Below the pieces are notes generated by a model. The model saw nothing but the letters and a program-made list of their open reading frames with translations, searched no databases and was not told the DNA's origin. Positions 1-8,179 of a DNA stretch of 64,000 nt are shown piece after piece. Origin of the DNA: Nocardioides guangzhouensis (lineage in GTDB: Bacteria > Actinomycetota > Actinomycetes > Propionibacteriales > Nocardioidaceae); contig NZ_SDKM01000022.1 of assembly GCF_004519545.1 (NCBI RefSeq), positions 26,795 through 90,794 on the forward strand. Direction: 5' to 3'. The translations under genes and the position numbers were made by a program. Position 1 is the first letter of the stretch, and every line of letters starts with the position of its first letter.

Positions 1-44
1 TGCGGCTTGCCGATGCGGCCGACCACGACCTCGATCTCGCTCAC
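1..44 (-). CDS. rimM: RimM, 16S rRNA processing protein (N-terminus only, cut by window edge)
   Basis: Only the first 14 codons are present; the gene runs leftwards out of the window. Reading from a GTG at 44, the product begins MSEIEVVVGRIGKP, which matches the conserved VGRIxKPHG opening of RimM, the ribosome-maturation factor that binds S19 and helps process 16S rRNA. Its position directly downstream of rpsP and a KH-domain gene is the standard actinobacterial order (rpsP-KH-rimM-trmD), which supports the call despite the short stretch. Confidence 0.8.
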   Translation of the reverse strand, partial: MSEIEVVVGRIGKP

Positions 45-62
45 GCGGTCAGGGTAGTGGGC

Positions 63-96
63 TGCAGGATTCCCCGGTGGACCGGGGAATCCTGCA
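63..96. repeat. Perfect 16-bp inverted repeat between the KH gene and rimM
   Basis: Arms TGCAGGATTCCCCGGT (63-78) and ACCGGGGAATCCTGCA (81-96) are perfectly complementary around a 2-nt GG spacer. A single degenerate half-copy (TGCAGGATTC) follows at 125-134. It lies inside the rpsP-KH-rimM operon gap. It could be an attenuating hairpin or RNase site in the mRNA, or a copy of an interspersed palindromic repeat; there is no T-run, so a classical terminator is unlikely. Confidence 0.8.
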
Positions 97-211
97 CATG
101 ACGGGCAGAACTTCCCCCGACAACTGCAGGATTCGCCCGACAAGATCGCGAAATGGAGGACGGGTGCCGCCCCTACGAAGGGAGCGACACCCGTCCAGGT
201 GCTGGTCGTGC

Positions 212-454
212 TCAGCGGCGACGGTCGACGTCCACGAAGTCGATCCGCGCGCCACCCCGGCCCGCGAGGGCGGAGATGACGGTGCGGAACGCCGACGCGG
301 TGCGGCCGCCGCGTCCGATCACCTTGCCGAGGTCGTCGGGGTGCACGCGCACCTCGAGGACGGACCCCCGGCGCAGCTGCTTGTCGCGCACGGTGACGTC
401 GTCCGGGTGGTCGACGATCCCGCGGACCAGGTGCTCCAGAGCGTCGGCGAGCAC
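212..454 (-). CDS. KH-domain RNA-binding protein (KhpA type)
   Basis: An 80-aa single-KH protein. The GKVIGRGGRTASAFRTV segment (about residues 43-59) contains the GxxG RNA-contact loop of type II KH domains. KhpA-type proteins bind RNA, including ribosome and sRNA-related targets, and are almost always encoded between rpsP and rimM in Actinobacteria and Firmicutes. The GTG start is 5 bp after the rpsP stop, so the two are surely co-transcribed. Size and domain are normal for the family. Confidence 0.92.
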   Translation of the reverse strand: MLADALEHLVRGIVDHPDDVTVRDKQLRRGSVLEVRVHPDDLGKVIGRGGRTASAFRTVISALAGRGGARIDFVDVDRRR

Positions 455-459
455 GGCGA

Positions 460-1008
460 TCAGGCCTCGGGCTTCTCGGTGCCCTCGGCGGCCTCGGCCT
501 CGGCGGCGGCGCCCTCCGGGGTCTCGGACGCCGGGACCTCGGCCGGGGTCTCCTCGGCCTTCGGCTCCTCGGCCTTCGGCTCCTCGGCCTTCGGCTCCTC
601 GGTCTTGGGCTCCTCGGCCTTCTTCTTGTCGGCCTTCTTGGTCACGGCACCGCCCTTGGGCTCGTTGCCGGCCTCCTTGAGGGCCTCGTTGAAGATCTCG
701 GCCTTGTCGCGCTTGGGCTCGGCGGTCTTGAGGGTGCCCTCGGTGCCCGGCAGGCCCTTGAACGTCTGCCAGTCGCCGGTGACCTTGAGCAGCGCCTCGA
801 CGGCCTCGCTCGGCTGCGCACCCACGCCCAGCCAGTACTGCGCGCGCTCGGAGGTGACGTCGATGAGCGACGGCTCCTCCTTGGGGTGGTACTTGCCGAT
901 CTCCTCGATCACCTTGCCGTCGCGCTTCTTGCGCGAGTCGACGACGACGATGCGGTACTGCGGCACACGGATCTTGCCCATGCGCTTCAAACGGATCTTG
1001 ACGGCCAC
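460..1008 (-). CDS. rpsP: 30S ribosomal protein S16 with long acidic/Lys-Pro tail
   Basis: The N-terminal 80-90 residues are canonical S16 ([12 protein letters not shown], then [20 protein letters not shown]), a small-subunit protein that stabilises 16S rRNA folding. The GTG start follows a GAGGAGA ribosome-binding site by about 10 nt. The protein is 182 aa, about twice the usual size, because of a C-terminal extension rich in Glu, Ala, Pro and Lys with EEPKA pentapeptide repeats. Tails of this kind occur in other actinobacterial S16 proteins; function unknown. First gene of the KH-rimM operon. Confidence 0.97.
   Translation of the reverse strand: MAVKIRLKRMGKIRVPQYRIVVVDSRKKRDGKVIEEIGKYHPKEEPSLIDVTSERAQYWLGVGAQPSEAVEALLKVTGDWQTFKGLPGTEGTLKTAEPKRDKAEIFNEALKEAGNEPKGGAVTKKADKKKAEEPKTEEPKAEEPKAEEPKAEETPAEVPASETPEGAAAEAEAAEGTEKPEA
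551..625. repeat. 15-bp tandem repeat in the rpsP tail
   Basis: Five head-to-tail 15-bp units (three identical, TCCTCGGCCTTCGGC on the plus strand, then two diverged) encode [10 protein letters not shown] pentapeptides near the S16 C-terminus. The unit length keeps frame, so copy number could vary between strains without breaking the gene. Confidence 0.9.
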
Positions 1009-1202
1009 GTCTGTGGTGTCTCCTCGGAAGTTGTGTGTGGGTGAGGAAGCCTCAACCGGGTGGGGACCAGGTCGGCGTCCTCGGCGGACCCCGCGGCACC
1101 CGGGTGAGAGGGACCGGGCGCGCAGGACTCAGCGCGACATTCTGCCAGAGGAACCTCGACCCCAGAAAATCGCGTACGCCGGTCGCGGCAGGCGCCGCCC
1201 GC

Positions 1203-2078
1203 TCACCCGGTCGCAGCGGCGCGGACGGTGTCTCCGGAGCCGTTCGCGCTCTCCACCGGTCGCTCCTCCGCGGGCTCCTCCAGCCGCGGCAGCGGCACCT
1301 GTCCCCGCCGCCGCTCCATCTCGTCGGCGGCGACCTCGAGGTACTTGAGAAGCTCGACCGGGAACGGCAGCACCAGCGTCGAGTTCTTCTCGGCGGCCAC
1401 CTCGACCATCGTCTGCATCAGGCGCAGCTGCAGCGACGAGGGCGACGCCGACATCAACCGCGCCGCCTCGGACAGCTTGGCGGCGGCCGCGAGCTCCCCC
1501 TCGGCGGTGATGATCCGCGCCCGGCGCTCGCGCTCGGCCTCGGCCTGCCGCGACATCGACCGTTTCAGCGACTCGGGGAGCGCCACGTCCTTGATCTCCA
1601 CCCGGTCGATGTCGATCCCCCAGCCGGCGGCCGGGCTGTCGAGCATCAGCTCGAGGCCGCTGTTGAGCGCCTCCCGGTTGGACAGCAGGTCGTCGAGCTC
1701 GCTCTTGCCGATCATCGAGCGGAGCGACGTCTGCGCCACCTGCGACACCGCGAACTCGTGGTCCTGCACCACCACCGCGGCCCGCACCGGGTCGACCACC
1801 CGGAAGTAGACCACCGCGTCCACCTTCACGGTCACGTTGTCGCGGGTGATGCCCTCCTGCGCCGGGACCGGCATCGTCACCACCTGCACGTTGACCTTCC
1901 GCATCCGGTCCACGAACGGCACCAGCCAGATCAACCCTGGCGCGCGGGGCGACTCGTCGACCCGGCCGAGGCGGAACACCACGCCCCGCTCGATCTGCCG
2001 CACCACGCGGGCGCTGGCCGCTGCGCCGATCGCCAGGGCGATCAGCAGCCCTCCGATGATCCCCAGCACGAACTCCAT
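1203..2078 (-). CDS. SPFH/Band 7 (stomatin-like) membrane protein
   Basis: A 291-aa protein with an N-terminal membrane helix (about residues 4-25), followed by a typical SPFH domain: RQIERGVVFRLGRV, GLIWLVPFVDRM, then a helical region rich in EAERERRAR and GELAAAAKLSEAA typical of stomatin/prohibitin oligomerisation. Such proteins form membrane scaffolds and often regulate proteases or lipid microdomains. The ATG at 2078 is preceded by GAGGAGT about 6 nt upstream. It stands alone, divergent from the sulfatase. No NfeD-like partner is adjacent, so its client is unknown. Confidence 0.9.
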   Translation of the reverse strand: MEFVLGIIGGLLIALAIGAAASARVVRQIERGVVFRLGRVDESPRAPGLIWLVPFVDRMRKVNVQVVTMPVPAQEGITRDNVTVKVDAVVYFRVVDPVRAAVVVQDHEFAVSQVAQTSLRSMIGKSELDDLLSNREALNSGLELMLDSPAAGWGIDIDRVEIKDVALPESLKRSMSRQAEAERERRARIITAEGELAAAAKLSEAARLMSASPSSLQLRLMQTMVEVAAEKNSTLVLPFPVELLKYLEVAADEMERRRGQVPLPRLEEPAEERPVESANGSGDTVRAAATG

Positions 2079-2231
2079 GGCCGACTCCTCACAAACGTCA
2101 CCGACCGAGGGACTCTTCGAGCCTACGTCGGGCACGGGCGACACCGCGGGTCGTGACCGGGAGGAGCAGGCATAAGCGTTATTCTCGACTGACTTACTAT
2201 GATTAAGCCTCTCGGACCTGGAGCCAGCCAC

Positions 2232-4223
2232 ATGCCCACCCTCGCGCCCGCCGCCACTCGCCGTACCGTCCTCCAGGGGCTGGCCGCCTCGGGCCTCGCC
2301 GTCACCATCGCCCCGACCCTCGCGCGCCGCGCGGCCGCAGCGGGCACCCGACCGCCGAACATCGTGTTCGTCTCGATCGACGACCTCGGCTGGGACGAGC
2401 TGGGCTGCTACGGCAACACGTTCAACGAGACCCCGACGATCGACCGGCTGGCACGGGCGGGCACCCGCTTCACCAACGCGTACGCCGCCGCGCCGCTGTG
2501 CTCCCCCACCCGGGCCGCCCTGGTCACCGGGCAGTACCCCGCCCGCACCGGCATCACCGACTTCCTGCGCGCCGAGGCGGCCCCGAGCAACACGTTCCTC
2601 TCCCCCGACATCCCGACCGTGCCCGACGTGCTCGGCCCCCTCGGCTACACCACGGGCCTGATCGGCAAGTGGCACCTGACCGAGACCTACAGTGGCGCCT
2701 ACCGCAGCCGGCCGGGCAACCCCTGGGCCCACGGGTTCGACGAGGTGGTGGCCTCCGAGCAGCAGTACATCGGCGACGGCGACTACTTCCATCCCTACTT
2801 CTTCATGCCCGCCCTCCCGGCCCGCGAGCCCGACGAGTACCTCACCGACCGGCTGGCCCAGGAGGCGGTCGACTTCCTCACCCGGCACCGTGACGAGCCG
2901 TTCTTCCTGCACCTGTCCAACTACGCGGTGCACACCAAGCTCGACGCGAAGGCCGACCTGGTCGCCAAGTACACCGCCAAGCCGGGCGCCGACCGGTCGC
3001 CGAACCGGCCGGTGCTCGCCGCGATGCTCGAGAGCATCGACCGGCAGGTGGCCCGGATCGTGGAGACGCTCGACGAGCTCGGGCTCACGGAGAACACCCT
3101 GCTCGTCGTCACCTCCGACAACGGTGGTCCCTACCGCGATGCGAACGCCCCGCTCCGCGGCGGCAAGGGCGAGCTCTACGAGGGCGGGATCCGGGTGCCG
3201 CTGGTGGCGTACTGGCCGGGCACCGTCCCCGCCGGCCGCAGCGACGCCACGCTGACCAGCACCATCGACGTGCTCCCGACGGCGCTCGACCTGGCCGGCG
3301 GTTCCCCCGGCGCGGAGTTCGACGGCGTCAGCATCGTGCCGGCGCTGACCGGCCGTGGCGAGGTCGACCGGGACACGATGTTCTGGGTCTACCCACACTT
3401 CATCGGCACCACCCACCCGCACGCGGCGGTCCGGCAGGGGCAGTTCAAGCTCGTGCAGCACCTCCGCGACGGCCACACCGAGCTCTTCCACGTGGTCCGC
3501 GACCCGGCCGAGACCACCGACGTCTCCAGCCGTTACGTCGCCAAGACGGAGGCGCTGACCGCCCTGCTCGACGCGCACCTCGCCGACGTCGGCACCTTCC
3601 CGCCCCGGCCGTCGGAGTCGGCGTACCCGCACCCGGAGCTGGTGGAGGCCTTCGACACCGACCTGGCGCACTGGGACGTGCTCCCGGTCGGGTCGTACGT
3701 CGGGCAGCACGCCGTCGCGGACGGCCGGCTGTCGGTGACCTCGGACAAGCTGACCCACCTGGTGTTCCGGTCCGACGTCTCTCCTGGCTCCGACGAGGTC
3801 GCGATCGTGCTCGACACCGGCACCTTCGCCGAGGCCGGGTCGCAGGACACCGTGTTCGTCGGGCTGGCCAGGGACGCCGCGAACTACCTGCTGTTCCGCT
3901 ACCACAACGGACTGCACCGGGTCGGCTGGGACCTGCGGCTGGACAACCGGCTGATCACGGCGGGCGGCGAGCCGCTGGACAACCTCGACGGCACCGTCGA
4001 CCTGACCGGTCCGGCCGCCCGCTACGCGTTCGTGCTCCGGGGCACCAGCGCCACCGCGTACGCCGACCAGGGCGCGGGCTGGGAGTTCCTCTACACCGTG
4101 GACGTGGGCGGCGCGCTCGACCTGTCCGACCCGGCGGTCCGCTCGGCGTACCGCTATGCCACGAGCGTCCGGCTCGACGACGGCACGATCACCCTGGACG
4201 GGCTCACCGCCCACCGGGCCTGA
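2232..4223 (+). CDS. Tat-exported sulfatase (type I, formylglycine dependent) with C-terminal extra domain
   Basis: About 663 aa. The N-terminus has a twin-arginine signal (TRRTVLQGLAASGLAV). The alkaline-phosphatase-fold core follows: metal ligands in SIDDLGWDELG, the sulfatase signature CSPTR with Cys at about residue 90 as the formylglycine precursor, GKWHL, and DNGGP. Residues from about 470 to the end form a separate beta-rich region not found in minimal sulfatases, possibly a glycan-binding or jelly-roll module. The ATG at 2232 has GGAG 9 nt upstream; an in-frame ATG at 2199 is possible but lacks a binding site. Needs a formylglycine-generating enzyme, which is not in this window. Substrate unknown (carbohydrate or aryl sulfate). 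Confidence 0.92.
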   Translation: MPTLAPAATRRTVLQGLAASGLAVTIAPTLARRAAAAGTRPPNIVFVSIDDLGWDELGCYGNTFNETPTIDRLARAGTRFTNAYAAAPLCSPTRAALVTGQYPARTGITDFLRAEAAPSNTFLSPDIPTVPDVLGPLGYTTGLIGKWHLTETYSGAYRSRPGNPWAHGFDEVVASEQQYIGDGDYFHPYFFMPALPAREPDEYLTDRLAQEAVDFLTRHRDEPFFLHLSNYAVHTKLDAKADLVAKYTAKPGADRSPNRPVLAAMLESIDRQVARIVETLDELGLTENTLLVVTSDNGGPYRDANAPLRGGKGELYEGGIRVPLVAYWPGTVPAGRSDATLTSTIDVLPTALDLAGGSPGAEFDGVSIVPALTGRGEVDRDTMFWVYPHFIGTTHPHAAVRQGQFKLVQHLRDGHTELFHVVRDPAETTDVSSRYVAKTEALTALLDAHLADVGTFPPRPSESAYPHPELVEAFDTDLAHWDVLPVGSYVGQHAVADGRLSVTSDKLTHLVFRSDVSPGSDEVAIVLDTGTFAEAGSQDTVFVGLARDAANYLLFRYHNGLHRVGWDLRLDNRLITAGGEPLDNLDGTVDLTGPAARYAFVLRGTSATAYADQGAGWEFLYTVDVGGALDLSDPAVRSAYRYATSVRLDDGTITLDGLTAHRA

Positions 4224-4267
4224 ACCCGGCCGTTTCCGGGGACCCCCGGACGGGCAAGGATGACCGG

Positions 4268-4834
4268 ATGACCGCCTGGCACCCGAACCCGTACCAGCCA
4301 CCCTCCCCGCCGCCGCCGAAGAAGAAGCCGCGCCCCAGCGGCTGGTGGTTCGTGCTCGGCGGCGGCTTGATGGTCGCGGCCTTGGCGGTCGCGGTCTTGT
4401 TGTTCGCGCTCCTCTTCAAGGGCCTGTTCACCACCGACGCGTCCCTGCGCGCAGACGGGCAGGCGCACGAGGTGACCGTCCCCACCGACGGCGACCGGAT
4501 GCTGTGGGCCGACACCCTCGACGGCGAGCCCGACTGCCGGGTCACCGACACCGAGACCGGCGACGAGATCCCGCTGTCGTCCCCGAGCGGCGAGTTCCAG
4601 CGCAACGAGCAGACCGGCTTCGCGCGGTTACACCCGGGCAGCGGCCGGCTCAGCGTGACCTGCGCCGGCTCCGGCGAGCAGGTCGAGATCGGCCCGGCCC
4701 CGAGCCTCGGCGGCCTGGTCGGCGGCGTGCTCGCGGCGATCCTGGTCCCGATGCTGCTCGGGTCGGCCGGGTTCGTGGTGGTGCTGGTGACCGGCATCCT
4801 GTGGGCCACCCGGCCGGCCCGGCCGAAGGCGTGA
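4268..4834 (+). CDS. Two-helix membrane protein of unknown function
   Basis: A 188-aa protein with a Pro-rich cytoplasmic N-terminus ending in KKKPRP, a membrane helix at about 25-50, an extracytoplasmic region of about 90 residues with two Cys (DCRVTD and VTCAG, a possible disulfide), and a second helix at about 150-180. Architectures like this are common and unnamed in Nocardioides-type genomes. It starts 44 bp after the sulfatase stop in the same direction. AAGGAT sits 7 nt before the ATG, so it may also have its own leaderless promoter. I cannot assign a function. Confidence 0.75.
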   Translation: MTAWHPNPYQPPSPPPPKKKPRPSGWWFVLGGGLMVAALAVAVLLFALLFKGLFTTDASLRADGQAHEVTVPTDGDRMLWADTLDGEPDCRVTDTETGDEIPLSSPSGEFQRNEQTGFARLHPGSGRLSVTCAGSGEQVEIGPAPSLGGLVGGVLAAILVPMLLGSAGFVVVLVTGILWATRPARPKA

Positions 4835-4838
4835 CCCC

Positions 4839-5909
4839 TCAGGCGACCACGTTGCCGCGCAGCACCACCCGGGCCGGGTCGCGCAGGACCGACAGGTCCT
4901 CGAGCGGGTTGCGGTCGTAGACCACGAAGTCCGCCGTCGCGCCCTCCTCGAGCGTGGCGTTCCAGCCCAGCCACTCCCGGGCCCGCCAGGAGGCGGCGCC
5001 GAGGGCGTCCTCGGGGGCGAGGCCGTACGCCGCCAGCTCGAGAACCTCCCCGGCGATGCCGCCGTGCGGGAGCACCCCGCCGGCATCGGTGCCGGCGTAG
5101 ATCGCGACGCCCGCCTCGTACGCCGACATGATCACCTCGCGCCGGGTCGCGTGGAGCCTCCGCATGTGGTCGGCGTACGCCGGGAACCTGGCCTCGCCGG
5201 CCTCGGCGTACTGGGGGAAGTTGTCGAGCTGCACGACCGTCGGCACCAGCGCGACGTTCTTCGCGACCATGGTGTCGATCAGGTCCGTGGACAGGCCGGT
5301 GCCGTGCTCGATGCAGTCGATGCCGGCCTCGATCAGCATCGGCAGCACGGTCTCGCCGAAGCAGTGCGCGGTCACCCGGGCGCCGTGCTCGTGGGCGGCC
5401 GCGATGCCGGCGGCGAACGCCTCGGCCGGGAACGACGGCGCGAGGTCGCCCTCCTCGCGGGAGATCCAGTCGCCGACCAGCTTCACCCAGCCGTCGCCGC
5501 GCTGCGCCTCCTGGGCGACGTACGCCGGGAGGTCGACCGGCTCCACCTCGTGCGCGTAGTTGCGGATGTAGCGCTTGGTCCGCGCGATGTGCCGGCCGGC
5601 ACGGATCAGCCGCGGCAGGTCGTCGCGGTCGTGGATCCAGGCGGTGTCCGCGGCCGAGCCGCAGTCGCGCAGCAGCAGCGCCCCGGCGTCCCGGTCGGTG
5701 ATCGCCTGCTGCTCCTGCGTGGCCTCGTCGACTGCGCCGTGCTGGTCGAGCCCGACGTGGCAGTGGGCGTCGACCAGGCCGGGGACGATCCAGCCGGCGC
5801 CGCCGTCCTCGGCCGTGCCCGGCACGTCGTACGTGATCCTCCCGTCGACCACGCAGAACGTGCGCACCTCACCGTCGGGCAGCACCGGACCGGAGTACCT
5901 CGTCACCAT
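4839..5909 (-). CDS. Amidohydrolase-superfamily metalloenzyme
   Basis: A 356-aa TIM-barrel hydrolase. Metal-site motifs appear in order: DAHCHVG (HxH, about residue 48), WVKLVGD with the likely bridging Lys, VTAHCFGE, CIEHGTG and GTDAGG with the catalytic Asp. The small N- and C-terminal beta segments (VVDGRITYDVPG and ATADFVVYDRNPLEDL) are the usual urease-alpha-like sandwich. Closest to the imidazolonepropionase/prolidase-like group, so a cyclic amide or dipeptide substrate is possible, but no specific substrate can be read. Convergent with the upstream membrane protein (4-bp gap). Confidence 0.88.
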   Translation of the reverse strand: MVTRYSGPVLPDGEVRTFCVVDGRITYDVPGTAEDGGAGWIVPGLVDAHCHVGLDQHGAVDEATQEQQAITDRDAGALLLRDCGSAADTAWIHDRDDLPRLIRAGRHIARTKRYIRNYAHEVEPVDLPAYVAQEAQRGDGWVKLVGDWISREEGDLAPSFPAEAFAAGIAAAHEHGARVTAHCFGETVLPMLIEAGIDCIEHGTGLSTDLIDTMVAKNVALVPTVVQLDNFPQYAEAGEARFPAYADHMRRLHATRREVIMSAYEAGVAIYAGTDAGGVLPHGGIAGEVLELAAYGLAPEDALGAASWRAREWLGWNATLEEGATADFVVYDRNPLEDLSVLRDPARVVLRGNVVA

Positions 5910-5922
5910 GCCTGCGCACGAT

Positions 5923-5979
5923 AGTCCCCAACGTTCGAGGGGCCGGGCGGGCCTCGGAACCCCTCGAACGTTGGGGACT
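5923..5979. repeat. Interspersed palindromic repeat, family A, copy 1
   Basis: Perfect 20-bp arms: AGTCCCCAACGTTCGAGGGG at 5923-5942 and its reverse complement at 5960-5979, with a 17-bp spacer. It fills the gap between the GH3 gene and the amidohydrolase. Related copies occur at 9452-9510 and 12822-12878. It may act as a terminator-like or mRNA-end hairpin for the GH3 gene, but recurrence in unrelated gaps suggests a dispersed repeat family. Confidence 0.9.
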
Positions 5980-5993
5980 GTCCGGAGATCGGG

Positions 5994-8006
5994 TCAGCGG
6001 GTGCGGAGCCCGTGGCCGAAGCGGAACAGCGGGTCGTAGTCCCGGTCGCCGATGTTGATCGGCTCCTGGGCGACCGTCCGCGGCCAGGTGAGCGGGAGCT
6101 TGCCGGTGTACGGGCGCCTGCCGAACAGGGTGTCGGCGACGCCAAGGCCCTCGCTGCCGGGCAGCCAGGCCGCGACCAGCGCGTCGATCTGCCCCTGCAG
6201 GTCCGGCGGGATGATCATCGGCCGGCCGGAGACCACGACCACCGTGCAGTTCTTCGCCTGCGCGCAGACCGTGCGGATCGCCTGCTGGTCGGCGTCGGAG
6301 AGCAGCATGGTCTTCGGCGGGCGCGGCACCCCGTGGTCGCCCGGGTCGTAGGCCCACTGCGGGCCGCCCACGTCGCCGAACCCCTCGGCGTACGGCGTCT
6401 CCCCGACCACCACGACACCCGCTGCGTTCGCGGGCACCGGCGCCGAGGCGTCCTCGCTCCACGTGACGTCCTTGGTGGCGGTCGCCTCGATCCCGTCGAG
6501 GATCGTCTCGCCCGGGATGTCGTTGGTCGAGCCACCCTGCCAGGTGATCGTCCAGCCGCCGGCCTGGTTCCCGATGTTGTCGGCGTTGCTGCCGGCGACG
6601 TACACCGGCGACTTCTTCGCGCTCAGCGGCAACGTGCCGCGCTTGTTCGTCAGCAGCACCTGCGACTCCGCGACCGCCTGCCGGGCGACCGCCCGGTGCG
6701 CCGGGCTGCCGATCTCGTCGATGTGCCGGCGGTCGGTCATCGGCTTCTCGAACAGGCCGAGCTCGAACTTCGCGGCCAGGATCCTCGACACCGCGTCGTC
6801 GATGCGGGCCATCGGCACCGCGCCGGAGTCGACCAGCCCGGTGAGCGTGGTGATGAAGTCACGCCAGCCGGTGCCGTCGGCGGTCGGCTCCATGAACAGG
6901 TCGATGCCGGCGTTGACCGAGATCCGGACCTGGTCCTCGTACGTGCCGGGGATCTGGTGGATCGCCCGCCAGTCGGAGACCACGAGACCGTCGAAGCCCA
7001 TCCGGTCCTTCAGCACGTCGGTGATCAGCTCCTTGCTGGCGTGCATCTTCACCGGGTTGCCGAGGCCGTCCTCGGTCCAGTCGACGCTGGAGAACGACGG
7101 CATGACCGAGCCGACCTTGTGCCGGTGGATGGCGGTCGGGTACGGCGAGAGCGCGAGCTTCGCGAACTCGCGGCTGGAGACCTCGTCGACGCCCTGGTCG
7201 ATCGGGTACTGCCCGGTGCCGGCCTTCGACTCGTCGTACGACGTGAGGCCGTCGCCGGCGTAGTGCTTAGCCGTCGCGAGCACCCGGTCGGGGTCGTCGA
7301 GCTGCCCGCGCCTGCCCTGCAGGCCGTCGATCACGGTCTCCAGCCGGCGCGCCAGGTTCGGGTCCTCGCCGAAGCTCTCGTAGGTGCGGCCCCAGCGGTC
7401 GTCGCGGGCCACACATACGCACGGGGCGAACGACCACTGCGGGCCGGACGCCCGGGTCTCCTCGGCGGTGATGTGGCCGATCTTCTCGAGCAGCTTCGGG
7501 TCACGCGTCGCGCCGAGCCCGATGTTGTGCGGGAAGACCGTCGCGCCCTTCAGGTTGCCGTGGCCGTGCACCGAGTCCACGCCGTACAGCAGGGGGATGC
7601 CGAGCCGGCTGTCGAGCGCCGCCTCCTGGAACCCGTCGACCATGTCCGCCCACGCCTCGGCGGTGTTCCGGGCGGGCGTCGAGCCGCCGCCGGACAGGAC
7701 GGAGCCCAAGCCGTACTCGGTGATCAGCGACGGGTCGTCGGCGACGTCGTACCGCTCGGCCTGGGTCATCTGGCCGATCTTCTCCGCCGGCGTCATGCGG
7801 GCCAGCAGGTCGGCGACGCGGTCCTTCGTGGGAAGCTTCGCGTCCCGGTAGGGCAGCTGCTTCTGCGGCGACGCGGCGGTGGTGTCGGCGCCGGCGGTGC
7901 CCTGGGGCTGCAGCAGGCCGATGGCGAAGACCGCGGCGGCCGCGGCACCGAGGACGGCGCTGCGCCGTCCGCGCGACCGGCGCGGTAGGGGGACGTGGAC
8001 TGACAT
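5994..8006 (-). CDS. Secreted glycoside hydrolase family 3 (beta-glucosidase/exo-glucanase type)
   Basis: A 670-aa exported enzyme. The N-terminus (RRSRGRRSAVLGAAAAAVFAIG) is a signal peptide, possibly Tat. The GH3 N-terminal barrel shows KIGQMTQAE, GVDSVHGHGN, FAPCVCVARDDRWGRTYESFGEDP, KHYAGDG and GLVVSDWRAI, where Asp345 is the expected nucleophile. The C-terminal alpha/beta domain holds GDHGVPRP and VVVSGRPM. This architecture is that of cereal-type exo-beta-1,3/1,4-glucosidases (ExoI-like), releasing glucose from beta-glucans or cello-oligosaccharides. It is divergent from the ROK regulator, which is its likely sugar-responsive controller. Confidence 0.93.
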   Translation of the reverse strand: MSVHVPLPRRSRGRRSAVLGAAAAAVFAIGLLQPQGTAGADTTAASPQKQLPYRDAKLPTKDRVADLLARMTPAEKIGQMTQAERYDVADDPSLITEYGLGSVLSGGGSTPARNTAEAWADMVDGFQEAALDSRLGIPLLYGVDSVHGHGNLKGATVFPHNIGLGATRDPKLLEKIGHITAEETRASGPQWSFAPCVCVARDDRWGRTYESFGEDPNLARRLETVIDGLQGRRGQLDDPDRVLATAKHYAGDGLTSYDESKAGTGQYPIDQGVDEVSSREFAKLALSPYPTAIHRHKVGSVMPSFSSVDWTEDGLGNPVKMHASKELITDVLKDRMGFDGLVVSDWRAIHQIPGTYEDQVRISVNAGIDLFMEPTADGTGWRDFITTLTGLVDSGAVPMARIDDAVSRILAAKFELGLFEKPMTDRRHIDEIGSPAHRAVARQAVAESQVLLTNKRGTLPLSAKKSPVYVAGSNADNIGNQAGGWTITWQGGSTNDIPGETILDGIEATATKDVTWSEDASAPVPANAAGVVVVGETPYAEGFGDVGGPQWAYDPGDHGVPRPPKTMLLSDADQQAIRTVCAQAKNCTVVVVSGRPMIIPPDLQGQIDALVAAWLPGSEGLGVADTLFGRRPYTGKLPLTWPRTVAQEPINIGDRDYDPLFRFGHGLRTR

Positions 8007-8166
8007 GAGGTTCTCCTTGCCCGATCAAGAAGGTCCGGCCGTCCCTCGGCGGCCGTGACCGCGCGGGTGCGCGCACTCGTCAACCTAGGGAGCCGTTTTT
8101 CCACCGGTCAATGCGTAAAGATCGGACATCCGTCTCTTGTTTGTTCACTTCCCGGCGTAATCGGTC

Positions 8167-8172
8167 TAGGGT
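8167..8172 (+). promoter_or_regulatory. Leaderless -10 element of the ROK gene
   Basis: TAGGGT lies 7 nt before the GTG at 8180. This spacing places transcription initiation at the start codon, as in leaderless actinobacterial mRNAs; no ribosome-binding site is present. A weak TTGTTT about 23 bp further upstream could serve as the -35. Confidence 0.55.
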
Positions 8173-8179
8173 CACGCGG

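Noticed and set aside
1203..4301. A 1032-codon open frame on the minus strand, opposite the sulfatase gene
   Set aside because: Only its last 291 codons (SPFH protein) have protein-like motifs. The rest mirrors the third-position G/C bias of the sulfatase and has a well-supported ATG and binding site at 2078.
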